NCBI GenBank assembly: GCA_013399015.1
Contig: VWZX01001040.1
Coordinates: 434,001 to 498,000, forward strand
Length of the DNA: 64,000 nucleotides
Reading direction: 5' to 3'
Source of the DNA: Galbula dea
Lineage: Eukaryota; Chordata; Aves; Piciformes; Galbulidae
Below are positions 37,544 through 49,346 of this stretch, one piece after another (position 1 is the first letter of the stretch; the number at the start of each line of letters is the position of its first letter). The translations under genes and the position numbers were made by a program. The notes under the pieces are model-generated. The model searched no databases. It was not told the DNA's origin and saw only the letters and a program-made list of their open reading frames with translations.

Positions 37544-40500
37544 CATCATCCTAGTTTTGACCAGTTGGAAAAGTCATATTTTAATGTCGGGAAACTAAGT
37601 TTTGAATTTCAGCGGAAGGGTGATATCATTTTTCATGAAAGGTTGAAAGCATTCCCACTTCTCAATCAACTCACTTGAGGCTAAAGAAGCTGAGCTGTCT
37701 GCCATCTGTCTCCTCACCAGTCTCTCTTCCACTATCCTCATTTTTTAACAGGTTGGCCAATTTCTATCACATTTGGAAGAAGTGTAAAACTGTCTCAAAG
37801 ACAATTAACGGTTCTGCAAATTTTGTCACCTGCCATAGGATCATGTACAGAGAAGAAGAAAGCAGTGGGTTTGCTGACCAAGGTAGAGGGTTGGTCAGCT
37901 GGTCCATCGTGATGGCATGCAGCTTCCTTTTGTGCTGTCTCTGTTTGAGCCAGAGGTGTCCAAGGGGATGTGGTGGCATTTGCTTAATGGTGGTGAGAAG
38001 GATGGAGGGGTTAAAGAGCAGAAAGTGTAGGAACATAGGTCATTATTTCTGTTCTTTCTCAGCTTGTTTCTGAAGGTTTTTGAAGGTTTTGAAATGTAAA
38101 AATATTTTTTAAGTTAACAAATTTTAAAATACAGACAAATTTTCTTGTACAATGAGCTGGAAGATAGAGCAGAAAAATAGGGTTCTGTTACAGTAAAAAC
38201 AGAAAGAGCTGGTCTTTTAGAATGAAATGCAAAGGCTGCATTTTAGATGTAGGCAGGATTATCCTCCCAAGTCATTCGGTCCCTGGAAGGCTGGCGAAAC
38301 TTTGGGAGACATGAATCGAGTCCAGAAACTGGAGCTACTCATTTCTGTTTGCTGCGACAACCTAATGGCTAGGAAAGCCTTTGAGGGTCTTTGTCTGTTG
38401 AAGATCAGAGAGGTGAAGGATAAAAATTAGTCCAGGTTGTAACTCATCACATCTGAAACTGCTCAGTGTTTCAGGTACAAATGCTAAACATTTCAGGTAC
38501 CTTTATCTTTTGAAAATACCTTCTGCGTGCTGTGTTTAGGAATAGAATACCTGTGTAGGTATATGCTGCCTGGAAGGACTGATGCTTTTATGCACACATC
38601 TTACCAAATGTTTGGTGCTTAAATTCAAAAGGGCACATTAATTTAATTCATTTTCCAGTTAACAGTTGGTTTGAGGAGATGTAACTGCTTTGAAATGAAC
38701 GAACTAATTTTTCCTCATTCTCTGAGGTAGCTAAAATAAATACTAATGTTCTGGGGGTTTATATTCCCAATTGCTCTAAAGCATTTAAAAACATGTATTT
38801 ATTATAGCACTGGCTATGCCTGGCAATCTTGCTTTCAAAGACTTTTCTTTAAAAAAGGCTACTTTTCTATTGTCTGCCTGTCCAGGTTTTATCTTGAGCA
38901 GTACACATTTAAAGTCTTATCTTCTCAAATAATATCACTGTCAACAGAGACTTTGGTCCCCGTTCACAGTTCTGTTTAATTTCCATTGCATTACATCATC
39001 ATGTGCTTCAGCTGGGCAGCAATTCCTAATCAGGCATCCCTGGCAGAGGAGAAATCTCCTCTTCAGAGGAGGGGAGATGGATGATCTGTTGTGCTCCCAT
39101 GGCAAGAGGAAGGGGATGAGGTAGGATGGGGTGGAATGGAACATCTGCTGTTCATCCTGATGAAGGTCCATTTCAGCCCGCAGAGCAGTGCTGGTTTATA
39201 CTGGCAGGGGATCTGGTTTGCTATGCTCTCTGTCCCCTTAGAAAGGGGACAAAGAAAAACAGCTGGACTTGGATTGCAAAAGAATTTTCTCTGGGCTGAT
39301 CAGGGAATGGAAGTGCTTCTTGGAGCCAGCTGGGGAAAGATTAGCTGACCTTTTGGCTGTATATTATTGTCAACTAATGAGTCCTACTTGTGTGCTGACA
39401 GGAGAGGGGAAGATATGTCTTTGCAGCAGAAACTGTGTGGAATGTTAAAAAAAATGCAATCAATTTCAGGAAGACTGGAGTAAGTGAGCCTGTCGTTCAT
39501 TCAGCTCTTAGACATAAAATAGGTGCTTCTGTGTCTTCCTTTTCTATCTCTGCTTACAGAAGTGATATTGCTGAATTAATTATGACATCTTTGTGAAGAG
39601 CTGAAGAATCGTTCGAGTCCTTTATTCAGCAGCAGAGAAATGTCAGATTCATCTCACAGTAAATTTAAAATTACCCCAACCTGAACTATCAGTACTGGCA
39701 GCATAATAATAAGGCAGGTAATCAAAATCAATTAAATTCCAGTGCCTTCCTATTGTCCTAGAAAATTCAAATCTGAAATTAGTTTGAGTTCATTTGACTT
39801 CTCAATAAAAGCAGAGCTCAAAGATAATTTGAAATAAGTATATGGCCGTGACTGATCTTTTCTCAAACTGCAAAGACCAGAGGAGCTGTGTGTGTGCATG
39901 TGCATGTCAGTGCATACTGAGTACCAAGTACAACCAGACTCTGAAAGCCCACGGAGTGGCTGGTTTGAGGCTGCCATGTTGACATGCATTAGCTGGGACT
40001 TGGGCCTGATTTGGATGAGGTATTGATTAGGTGAATGCTAAATGAAGTGTTCCTCCATTGCCACTGTGTAAGAGGGAGAAGAACCTGGTGCCTGCTGCTC
40101 TGCAGGACCTTCATGGAGACCCTGGAGCAACCAGAAGGAGGGGAGCTCTATGTGTCCCACTAGTAATGACATGGCTAGATAAGATATGCATGTGACAACC
40201 ATCTTGCAGATCACAAGAGAACAGGGGATCATTTAGGAGCTTCAGATGCTAACAAAATGGATGTATTCCCATAGCACCTTGCCTTGGTTTTGGCACTGGC
40301 TCTTTGAGTCACCTTTGGTAGTAGGGTGGGACATGGGCTGGAGTAAATGACTGCTCAGATGGGAGTGGCTGTGGCATGAGCATGAGGCTGAAGAAACAGT
40401 GAGGGTTTAGGGGTTGCTTGGGGGGCTTTTTTGGTTGGGTTGGGTTTGGATTTGTTGTGAGGTTTTTTTTCTCCTATCTGTCAGTGTCTACCTGTAAAGT

Positions 40501-40890
40501 TAGGATCTTTGGCAGGGAATTTTCCCTCTTTGTTCACAGTGTCTTACGCAGGTAAGATTTTACTTACTCATTTTAAACTTTTTCTGAGCCTTGCTGGCTG
40601 GACCCTTGCTGAGCCTGATATCCCACCTACTACCACATAAGGAGGGTGCTCAGCAGTAAAATCCTCCCACCTGTCTGAGAGATAGGAGTTGTATCACCTC
40701 ATAGTGTCCTGCTGTTTGGTTTGGATTGTTTTGCTGTGTGGCTTCTACTGCTGTAGCAATCCCAATTTCTGCCAGTGGGATTTCATAGTGCTGTGGTGTC
40801 TCTGTGGAGGTCATAGGTGTGTGTGCTAGGCTTAGGTGCAGGGCAACGTTAGCAGAGCATCTCAAAGGCTCAGGCGAAACCAATGTCCCA
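37544..40890. other. Intergenic, nothing recognised
   Basis: No CR1 or exon recognised. The frame at 37675-38073 follows a possible acceptor (cattttttaacag) but has no homologue I can name and is open on both strands. Confidence 0.5.
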
Positions 40891-41309
40891 AAATATGGCG
40901 GTGGGCATGGGGAAGAGGGAGAGCAACGTAAGTCAGGAAGGAAGATGAGCGTGACCCCGAGAGAGAGGAGAGGAGCTCGGCTCTCAGCTCTTACAGCCAG
41001 CAGTCCCTAACTGGAGTCGTCACTCCGTCTAGTCCTTCCAGGTTGTTTCCCAATCTCGCCCTGAAGTGGGCACCCATTACCCCTCGGCTCTTCCACTGCG
41101 GCTGCAGCTCTGAGCAGGGCTGCCATCTCGTCGTCCCCCATCCCAGCTCTAGCATTTCACATCCTCATCCTCTGACTCGACCCCGCAGGCAGCTCCTCAC
41201 AACCTTTCCAGCTCTGAGCCACGGCATCTGCTCCACCATCCGACTCACCGAGCAGCCCAGCGTCCCTTGCCGTCCCCTCCCGCCGTGGACGTTCCCGGTG
41301 GCGGGATAT

Positions 41310-41480
41310 CCTCCTTCTCATCCCTCCTATTCTTCCTTCCCTCAGTCCTTCTCTCCCTCCTATTATTCCCTTCCTTCTCTCCCTCCTATTATTCCCTTCC
41401 TTCTCTCCCTCCTATTCTTCCCCTCCTTCTCTCCCTTCTTCCCTCCCTCTCTTTCTCTCTCTCTCCCTCTCTCTCTCAGT
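41310..41480 (+). repeat. Pyrimidine tract with 26-bp tandem repeats
   Basis: Almost pure C/T on the + strand for about 170 bp. Within it a 26-bp unit (starting ccttctctccctcctatta) repeats at 41347, 41373 and 41399, followed by a partial fourth copy. The first two are identical and the third has drifted. It then becomes (CT)n. Such mirror-like polypyrimidine DNA can adopt triplex structure. The frames 41043-41504 and 41267-41707 through it are low-complexity artefacts. Confidence 0.9.
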
Positions 41481-41520
41481 TCCTCCCGCCCTCCCTCCCA
41501 GTGATGGTAATAGCGTTAGT

Positions 41521-41545
41521 GTCTCCTAGCAACACTCCTAGCAAC
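41521..41545 (+). promoter_or_regulatory. Two adjacent X-box (RFX-type) motifs
   Basis: GTCTCCTAGCAAC at 41521-41533 fits the bipartite RFX consensus (GTNNYY, short spacer, RRNAAC). The complement, GTTGCTAGGAGAC, shows the perfect half-site. A second partial copy, CTCCTAGCAAC, follows at 41535-41545 and a further AGCAAC half-site at 41548-41553. RFX factors regulate cilia and neuronal genes; binding here is an inference from motif alone. Confidence 0.5.
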
Positions 41546-41569
41546 CGAGCAACATCTGCTCCCGCTGGA

Positions 41570-41574
41570 CCAAT
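41570..41574 (+). promoter_or_regulatory. CCAAT box
   Basis: GGACCAATCCGCGCC context, an NF-Y-type CCAAT box, 25 bp downstream of the X-box cluster and about 200 bp before the probable donor at 41772. X-box next to a CCAAT box is a common promoter arrangement. Confidence 0.5.
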
Positions 41575-41589
41575 CCGCGCCGGGAACCT

Positions 41590-41772
41590 CTGGGCACCCA
41601 CCTCCGCGGGCTGTGGCCGGGAGGTGATGCGCTCCTCAGTGGCTGCAGGGACCCGCAGGAGCTGCCACCTCCACAACCACCTCCACCACCACCTCCTCCA
41701 GGAGTAGCAGGCGATTCCGGGCAGGGAGGAAAGGACGGGAGCAGCTCTCCCTCTGGAGCCAGGGCTCGCTGG
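41590..41772 (+). other. Probable 5' untranslated first exon
   Basis: GC-rich sequence ending in a consensus donor, CTGG|GTGAGT, at 41772/41773. The only ATG frame through it (from 41501-41506) closes at 41707, before the donor, so it would be untranslated or an upstream ORF. Exon start is not visible; I place it downstream of the CCAAT box. Assignment to the SERTAD4-like gene is by strand and position only. Confidence 0.4.
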
Positions 41773-44700
41773 GTGAGTGCATTGAGCTGGTGGTGGTCGG
41801 GGACAGCGAGCTGTGGGGTTGTCCATGGCAGTGAGCTGGTGCGGGGCTTTGCTGGTGGGGTCTGCCCAAACGGCTTTAGCAGGTAGCTGTTGGCATGGAG
41901 TAAGTTTTGTACGTGTTTGTGAGCTCTCAGCTTTGCTGCATGGTGGAAGAGGGCAAAGAGCTGAGAGGAAGGCTTGTCACTCCTCCTGCAGCACTATGGG
42001 CTGTGGGCAGAAGTTCCTGCTGCTCAGCTAGACTCTTATGCTGCTCTATGAAAGATCATTTTAACCAGAGACATCTTTTTACCGTCAAACCTGAACTCTG
42101 AAAAGTAACCATAGCCCCTCTTTCATTGCCTGTTAGCGAAGTGTCATCCTCTGGGATGAGACAACGATCTAAATATAGATGTCGTATAGCTGCGAGACAT
42201 GAATACACACACATCCATGCTCTCTTTTTCTTTCCCTCTTGCAGGATTTAGACTGGTTTATTTTTATTCATGCACACACAAAGTGTGAGTGTCTCTGTGC
42301 ACACATGTAAAAGTGCAGAGTTTGGGTATGCACATGTATATCTGTAATCAATATCCCCTGGAGTGGGAAATATTCTTACTACAGCATGCCAAATATTCCT
42401 CCCAGAAGAGAGGGCATCAGGCAGATGCTGCTGCATCTGCTTGCAGACTAAAAACTCTGCTGTCTGTAAGGCAAACACTGAGACATGCAGGCTGAGGTAA
42501 TTCTGACAAACAAAAATGGTAATCTGACTTTCCCCAGACCTGTATTACTCTGCAGGCAGTGTGGACATGTGTGTGTTGTGTGTGGTAGGAAACTAATGGT
42601 ACTACTTAAATGGTGTGGTTGTAACAGCAACCCTTTAGCTTTCCTCTGAGACTGACAAGAATTAATGGAGAAAATAATGTGCCATTTTAAGAGGTGGTGT
42701 TCAGGGCAGTAATCATCTTCTAGCTCAGGAAACTTCCGGATGTTTAGAGGAGCAAGCTGTATTTTTACAGCATTTGCTCTGAGAGGATTACAGCTATACC
42801 ACTGAGAGACTGAAATGATTTTTCTTAATGTTCTATTTTACTTTCCTGATGTTTGAAAGGAAGCCCAGAAAGCACAGTCAAACTTAGAGAATTGGATGTG
42901 ATATCAGAACTCTTATTTTTCCTGCTCTTAAGTGCTGTAGGGCTGCTGAAATAGCACTTTCCTCTCTTGCGGTCCAGCTACTTGCTCTCTATGTCCTGAC
43001 TTTGCCACCTGAACCATGTGTGTTTCTCCTTGATCCACCACAGCAGGTAACCATTCAGCAGTGCTGTGCTGCCAGAAATGCTTGCTGAGCTCGTGCAAGG
43101 AGGAAATCTTACCAGAGCTGCTGAGATCATCCCAGAGAGACCCTTTGCAGATTGATTCTGCATCCTCAAGTAAGTGACAAGCTTCCAGACTTCAGCTGTT
43201 TGGGCTTGACTGATGAGGGAAAATACTTGGATTAGGGCTGAAGGGGGGGTGAAGCTGGAAATACAATTTTATTCTATTGAGAAAAGCAGTGGGACTACAA
43301 GGAGCAAGATGGGAATAGTCAGTCACCAGGTCTTGGGTTTTCATGCACTCATGAGAACTCTTTAGATGTTTGTGCCTTGCACTCAAGTGCCCAGGGAGAA
43401 TCTGCAATTAGGGAGACCTGCAAAGCAATTAGCAAACTAAAAGAAAAGCAATTATAAAAAGCAAAGCCAGCAGCTCCCTCCAGTAGACAAGAGCATGGCT
43501 GTGGGTCCCCACCTTTCTGTGGGTCAGTTTGAGGAGGCTGTCCTTGCCAGAGTGAGGAATAAGACTCGATACTCTAGAAGGACTGAGATACATCGTGAGT
43601 CTGTGTCAAATCCTGGAGCTGGCATGTGTTTTCGATCCACATGTTCATCTGCCTGTGGTCTGGTAGCTTTGCATTATCACCTGGGAATCCCACAGTGGGA
43701 CCAGCTGCTTTTCCTGCTCCTGTAAAGGGGAAATGCAGCAGCATAGCATATGAAGTCAGAGGAAGGTTTCAGCTGAGCAGTCCCTAATTGCAAGTGCTTC
43801 TAAGGTTACAGGCAGGGGAATTTATCACTGCAGTTTGCCAACAGTTGCAAGGACGTGATGATATTTCCTGTCATGTCAAAGTCACGTCTCGTGCTGGCAA
43901 TAAATGTCAAGTTCTGTGTGCTCAGAAGCTTTAGGTTTTCCATCTATATGTACAAGAGATGCTCAGAAATGGTTTCTGCCTCAGCCAGCTTTAGCTTGCA
44001 TATTGATTATCCTCCCTTACACTGCAAGAGGAAACTCTGCAGGGCACCGGCACATTGACTCACCCCCTTCCAGCATCACAGGTCTGTCTTGGCAAGCAAG
44101 CCTCTGTGCTTACCCCCTGCAGATGTCTGCAGCAACAAGCCAATAGTACCTGTTCGTACAACCCCTTTCACTGCAGCACAAGCAGGTAGGGATGGATTTT
44201 CTTCCAAAGGAAAGGTAGGAGAGGTGGAGGCACAGGCAGATGTGGGAACACTCCCAAGGTCTCACATGCAAGCTCTGGGGCAGGATGCAGGGACTCACAG
44301 ATCCCTCTGTGTTGCCTGACATAGAAAAGCACAAGCTTTGTTGTGTTTTTCCTGGCTGTTCAACCATTTGTTAAACCCCATCTTGCCTCCTGTCTGGGCT
44401 AGCTTGCAGCCCTGTGGAAATCACCCGACACTAATTCATGCCGAAGAGGGACTCCTGTCACTGGGGTGATGAGGAAGCGCAGGGGCCAGGTGAAAAGAAT
44501 TTCTTGCCATTTGCAGTTCAACTGTGAAGTTGCTGTGTTATAAATCAATCTCCAGCCCAATTTAGATAAGATAACCTTCTGTCCAAACATGCCTAATAAC
44601 TCTGTGGATATCAAGCCATATAGCACTGTAATTATTCCTGGAGAAATAAATAGGAACAGGCACATTTTGCTCTTTTGAAAGTACAATTAAAGCCTTCACA

Positions 44701-47700
44701 AAGCTGTGTTTGAGAGATCCAAGCTTGAGACGTATTTGAGAGGCATCTATTCCCTCACTGCTGCATGTGGGATTTACGTTTCAAACTTCCATTAGTGTTA
44801 ATGGCAGCTCCAACCGCTGCGCTCCGATGTGCTGCGCATTCAGAGCAGGCACGCACTGGCGGGGTGTAAACACTGGCCAGCATGAGCAGGCAGCCCTTGC
44901 CCTGTGGCTCCAGAGCCCAGGCTGTGGCAAATTTTACCGAGTCCTTGGCGAGCAGCAGAGGGCTTGCAGCTGAATGCTGGCAGGATGCTGAATGTGCTTC
45001 TCACAGGTTCATCTACGCTGGAAGGACAAACCTGACGCGCAGGACTCAGCGCGACGCTGGTTAGTCCCTGTGGGGATAGTTGGCCCTGTGCCTTGACTTG
45101 TGGTGTAGTGCTGAAAAAAAAAAACATAATGGGATTAAGATGTATCTGTCTCCAAGCTTGACTGAGGCAAAGGCAGTGACTCATACCACCTTGCTGTAAC
45201 TGTCAAAACACTTGGCTCACAGGAATAGCCTTCTCCATAAAAAGCACTGATTCAATATGTTTATATTTAAACAAAACACTAGGGGTCTGATTCACTGCGG
45301 CATTACTACAGCCTTGTATGCCTGTAACCCTGGCCAAGCAGTCCTTAGGCACGCACGGAGCTAGGCTGCTCTGACTTTCAAGCTAAGTATTGGAGAAAGG
45401 CTTGGTCCTTGCAAGCCTCATGCAGGGAGGTGTGCCCTTTGTAGGCTTTAGCATCAGTGCTTGTGTCAAGAGTGCAGGTCGTGCTCTTGTTCCCCTGCAT
45501 GTGCAGACAGATGTGTGGATGTCACCAGCAGCCACAAAAGATGATGGTGACAATAAGACAGGCGGTGGTGAGATCGCAGCTACACTGAGAACAAGAACAG
45601 ACCTTGAGCTTCTGTGGAGCTGCTCTGCTACAGGACTCACTTGCCCTGGGTTCACTTTCTTGTCCTGTCACCGCAGGCATATAGGCAGCACCCCTTCCCT
45701 CCCAGAGACAGGAGGGAGAAGTTGAGCCACCTGTGGCAACCTGTGGGACCTTCTGGGCTGGGGATATGGGTGCCCTGTGTCCTACAGATTTGGAATTGTT
45801 GGAATTTGCTAACACCTAGTGTGGTATTGAGCAGCTTGTGGCTACTTTGCTCTTAGAATGTAGCCTTTCACTTAGAAATGGGAACACATTTGAAACCAAT
45901 TCTATAGCTCAGAGGTGCTCTTGGGGTTCATTTCCTTTCCTTGCTACTAAAGCAAATTGTGGATGCTGTTATAACTGTGCCACTTTGTGTGATGTAAGGT
46001 CTTTAGGAAATAAAATACAGCTGATCACTTTGCACCCAAGGGGTATGTCCCAGGCTGGTGCTTAATGTAACCCTAGAAAAGGGGTGTCAATTGGATGCTT
46101 AATGAACCCACTGCCAGAATGTTTATATGTGTTCCCCTGCAAAGTACAATTCTTTCCATCTGCAGCCAGCCAGCATCAGCCCCCAGCCCACGGCATGTGT
46201 TATTAAGTATCTCTTCCTCCTTCCTTTCGTCCTTCCCTCCCTCTTTCCTTTCCTTCTTCCTTCCCTCCTTTCCCTCCCTCCCTCCCTCCCGGTGCCAGGG
46301 CTCTCCACTCCAGCTCTCCTTGCCTTGTCCTGGCTCCCTACTGTTTGCTGATGTCTCCAGGGTCAGCCATACTCAAGGGATGCTGAATGTTATCCTCTTT
46401 CTCTGGGACAGGGAGAGGGATTCCTGCAGCCAGGAGCAGCAGGAGGGAGGTTAGCACAGTGTCGGTGGAGCCAGAGGACTGAGCTGTGATGCTCTGCACG
46501 CTCTGCTTGCCTGTCTTGCCCCTGCACTTGGGCTGATTTTCTGTTTGTGCTGCACTCAGGCAGTTCTAGGTCTGGGCTTTCAGCCCTTTCAGTGAAAATG
46601 ACCAGGGAGAGAGTTTTAGCATTCAAAGGCTTGATTCGAAGGAGAAGGATGGGTCCCTGGTTGGCTCATCAGCCTGTGTGCTATGTTTGGCTCCTTTCCC
46701 AGCCCTGACAGCCTGGGTGGCCACAGGAATGTCATTTCATCTTTCTATACCTCTGTCTGCCTCAGAGTAGTGTGAAGAAAACTGTAATGTTCTCCCATCC
46801 CACAGTGCTGGGAGGATAAATGGAGGCTAAAAGCATTTGTGATCATGTTCAGATAACGCAGCAGTGGGTTTTTCACCTAGGAGAACTTAATATCAGAGTA
46901 ATTAAATGTCCAGGATGTTGAGGCTGTAGTGTAATTCAAATACTACAATAAAACCTGTAAGCAGTGAAGGTGGCTGCATATGAACTGAAACCACTTTTTG
47001 CAGCTACTCAGTGCTAACAGAGCAGTGAAGACCATAGCCATACCCTTGACCTTGAAAGCTGAGGTTGATGCAGACAACATATCTGCTGTGTGAGGTGGTC
47101 GATGTTGACTAAATGTAGTGTTTTCCCACTGCTAGAGCAATGGTCCCTCTCCTGGGGATGCTACTGCTCTATGCAGTCCATGTTGGACTGGGTCCTGGAG
47201 CAGGGCTGGGGGCTTGGCTACAGATGAGGTGAAGAGTTTTCTGCCCAGATTTGTAACATCAGTTATGGGAAACCTCCATTCTCACAGACTTGAAATTCAA
47301 GGAGAAAAGACGACTCTGTTATGAGGGGATTTCTCCTTCAGCAGCTTCCTGTGGCTTTTTGATGTAAAGGAAGGGAGAGCACATAACTCCTTCCTGCCAG
47401 GGAAGGAGAGATGCCATCAGTCCCTGAAATAATTATGTATCTAAGACTCAAGATGTGCAGCTAAGACTCAAGGAGCTCCCTGTGCCCCATGGGAGGATCC
47501 TTCCAGTAACACGAGGTCCATGTTTTGGCCGTGCAATATCTTTCAGCTTTTCTACTGTGGCAGAGAAGCAGTCCTTTTTATTTTTTTTTCCCCCTCAGAA
47601 AACCCAAGTTTCAAATGACCCCATAAGGAGATCTCAATTTGGGGAAGAAAACATGTCCCATAGGACCTGGCTTTGAACTAGTTATTCTGAAATGTGGCTC

Positions 47701-48766
47701 TGGGTACCTTCTTTCCCTTGACTGCCTTCAAGTGTCAGCATAGTAATGTTTTTTTTAAAAGAAGTGTATCTAAAGGCAAGCAACATACGTTTCTTACAAA
47801 GGAGAGGATTTGGGAGGTGACAATGCCACCCACAAATGCACATGCTTCCTTGTATTGTCTAGTGAACAGAAAGGCAAAACCCAGTCCTGGCTTTCACAGG
47901 GATCCAGTGTTCATCATATGGAATCAACAAAGTTGTGTTTCTCATTATGACACTGCATTAGCACCGTGTCACATTTCCATAGAGGCAAGTGAGCTCGGTG
48001 CAACCAGCCAGGCCCAGCTGTGGGTGTGCTGAGGTCCTCTACAGGGCTCTGCTCTAGGGGAGCAGACCTCCACTGGGCTCTTGTCACAGGACAAAAGGCC
48101 AATAGTGCCTTCTTTTAGCCCAAAGGTTGAGCCTCTATGCTCTGTGCCCCAAAAACCAGAAGCAACCCAGAGACCAAACAAGCTTCGTCACCCTCCCACG
48201 GAGCTGGGGCTCTCCTGCTTCTCTGGGACTACACTACCATCTAGTGAATATGTTCTGTGTTGGTTTTCCAGGGAAGACACAGATCTGTGTATGGTGTGTG
48301 GAAATTAAAATCCATCCCTTGTCCCACATGCATGACAGCATGGCACAGGGACCCCTGTTCTGCAGAAAGGTGGCCCTATTCTAGTCCCTCCAGCAGTGCA
48401 TGGAGACTTCCTTGGCTTGGGCATGTCTCTTGTCCTGCTCTGTGAGGCTGTGGCTGGCTAGGGGTACCCAGTTTGGTTTGTAGGACTTGGAGACCCTGCC
48501 TGGCAGTGGTAGCACATGTCCAGTGCTGTGGTCACTACTGCAGAGCAGAGCTTGCTGTGCTGGCAAGCCTCAGGGAGGTGGCTCAGAAATGCCTTCACAT
48601 TTGCCAGACACTTGATTGTTTTTCCAGTGGGTTGAGGGTTGCAGGTCAAGGCCAAGTGTCATCCTGGCTGCATCCTTCCTTCAGGCCCCTCCTTCTCTCA
48701 CACACCCAGAACCAGTTCATGTGCAGCAAGGGTTACCAAGCCTCTTTTTCTTCTTGTTTTGTGCAG
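41773..48766 (+). other. Probable first intron of the SERTAD4-like gene
   Basis: About 7 kb between the likely 5' exon and the first recognisable coding exon. I looked for the N-terminal coding exon expected from SERTAD4 (a short segment with the start Met) and could not identify it. The only repeat noted is the pyrimidine tract at 46211-46290. Confidence 0.45.
46211..46290 (+). repeat. Pyrimidine-rich simple repeat
   Basis: About 80 bp of almost pure C/T built from CCTT and CCCT units, ending in (CCCT)n. Same character as the tract at 41310 but without a 26-bp unit. Confidence 0.9.
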
Positions 48767-48883
48767 AGCTGATCTGATCGGGGCCTACCAAAGACATTAA
48801 CGACGTCGAAAGTAGCCTACTTTAAGAGAAAATATGCAGAAGAGGAACATTTACATCAAGATTACCATGAGTATTGTCCAAAA
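48767..48883 (+). CDS. SERTAD4-like protein, upstream coding exon (carries in-frame TGA)
   Basis: A 117-bp exon (39 codons, phase 0 out) with acceptor ttcttgttttgtgcag and donor CCAAAA|GTGAGT. It encodes RGLPKTLTTSKVAYFKRKY then AEEEHLHQDYHEYCPK. This matches the SERTAD4 stretch with ITTSKITYFKRKY and EEED; the intron after the final Lys also sits where I believe SERTAD4 has it. In the reading frame, codon 2 is TGA (48770-48772), inside a tandem TGATC-TGATC (48770-48779). There is no in-frame ATG in this exon. Either the exon is interrupted by a recent 5-bp duplication, or translation starts at a non-AUG codon downstream of the TGA, or the assembly is wrong here. Identity of the conserved segment is strong; coding status is open. 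Confidence 0.7.
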
Positions 48884-48971
48884 GTGAGTAGCTGTCTCAT
48901 TCCAAATGCCATCCTCCCCCAGTTTCATTTCTTGATGCTTAAGATCTATTTGCTTGCTCTTTACTCCACAG
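48884..48971 (+). other. Short intron of the SERTAD4-like gene
   Basis: An 88-bp phase-0 intron, GTGAGT...ctctttactccacag. It splits the conserved segment from the SERTA domain. Confidence 0.8.
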
Positions 48972-49346
48972 AACCTGATACTACCTGAGGACAGGACTTG
49001 TATTCTAAAACTTTCTCTCCAGAAACTCCGATTCCTGGATGACCCTGAGGCCTATCTCCGAAGGTCTGTATTAATTAACAATCTGTTGAGGAAGATTCAC
49101 CTAGAGACAGAGAGGGAGAGCTATGAATACTTTAAGGAGGCTCCATGTTATAGGACTGCTTACTCTGATGCACGAAAACGGCTGAAGTTTATGGTCCAGG
49201 AGTGCTGTTCCCAGTCGCTCTACTATGAAGAGCTGCACTCGTATCGCATCGTGCCTTACTCTGCAGAGAACGCCGTTTATGGAATGGGCTACACGAGCAG
49301 CCACTTGGAGCAAAATTCTCAATTGCTTATTTATAAAATGAATTAA
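48972..49346 (+). CDS. SERTAD4-like protein, SERTA-domain exon
   Basis: Terminal coding exon of 375 bp (124 codons plus TAA 49344-49346). It opens NLILPEDRTCIL and runs into a full SERTA domain: LSLQKLRFLDDPEAYLRRSV then LINNLLRKIH. This is nearly the SERTAD4 version of the motif (SLEKL.FIDDPE.YLRRSVLINNL). Downstream, ARKRLKFMVQECC and SLYYEELHSY echo the KRPRM..EEC and FYQEC segments of SERTAD4. The product is much shorter than SERTAD4 (about 160 visible residues against roughly 350) and lacks its serine-rich tail. SERTA proteins are nuclear regulators linked to cyclin/E2F/PP2A partners; the role of this copy is unknown. The intact, conserved frame argues for selection until recently. It belongs with SYT16 as a paralogue of the SYT14-SERTAD4 pair. 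Confidence 0.88.
   Translation, partial: NLILPEDRTCILKLSLQKLRFLDDPEAYLRRSVLINNLLRKIHLETERESYEYFKEAPCYRTAYSDARKRLKFMVQECCSQSLYYEELHSYRIVPYSAENAVYGMGYTSSHLEQNSQLLIYKMN

Larger units (their letters stand above)
40890..41780 (+). promoter_or_regulatory. CpG-rich promoter region of the SERTAD4-like gene
   Basis: This is the only clearly CpG-enriched stretch in the window (many CG dinucleotides at 41040-41300 and 41500-41770, rare elsewhere). It contains a YY1-like ATGGCGG (40895-40901), a long pyrimidine tract, X-box motifs and a CCAAT box, and ends in a strong splice donor. No TATA box is evident, as is usual for CpG-type promoters. It lies 7 kb upstream of the SERTAD4-like coding exons on the same strand, with no other candidate gene between. 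Confidence 0.6.

Noticed and set aside
41043..41707. Two overlapping long frames rich in Pro/Ser/Phe in the promoter region
   Set aside because: They are the translation of the CT-rich tandem repeat; low complexity, no homologue.
48770..48772. TGA as a selenocysteine codon in the SERTAD4-like exon
   Set aside because: No family member is a selenoprotein and I saw no SECIS-like element near the gene; the tandem duplication explains the stop more simply.
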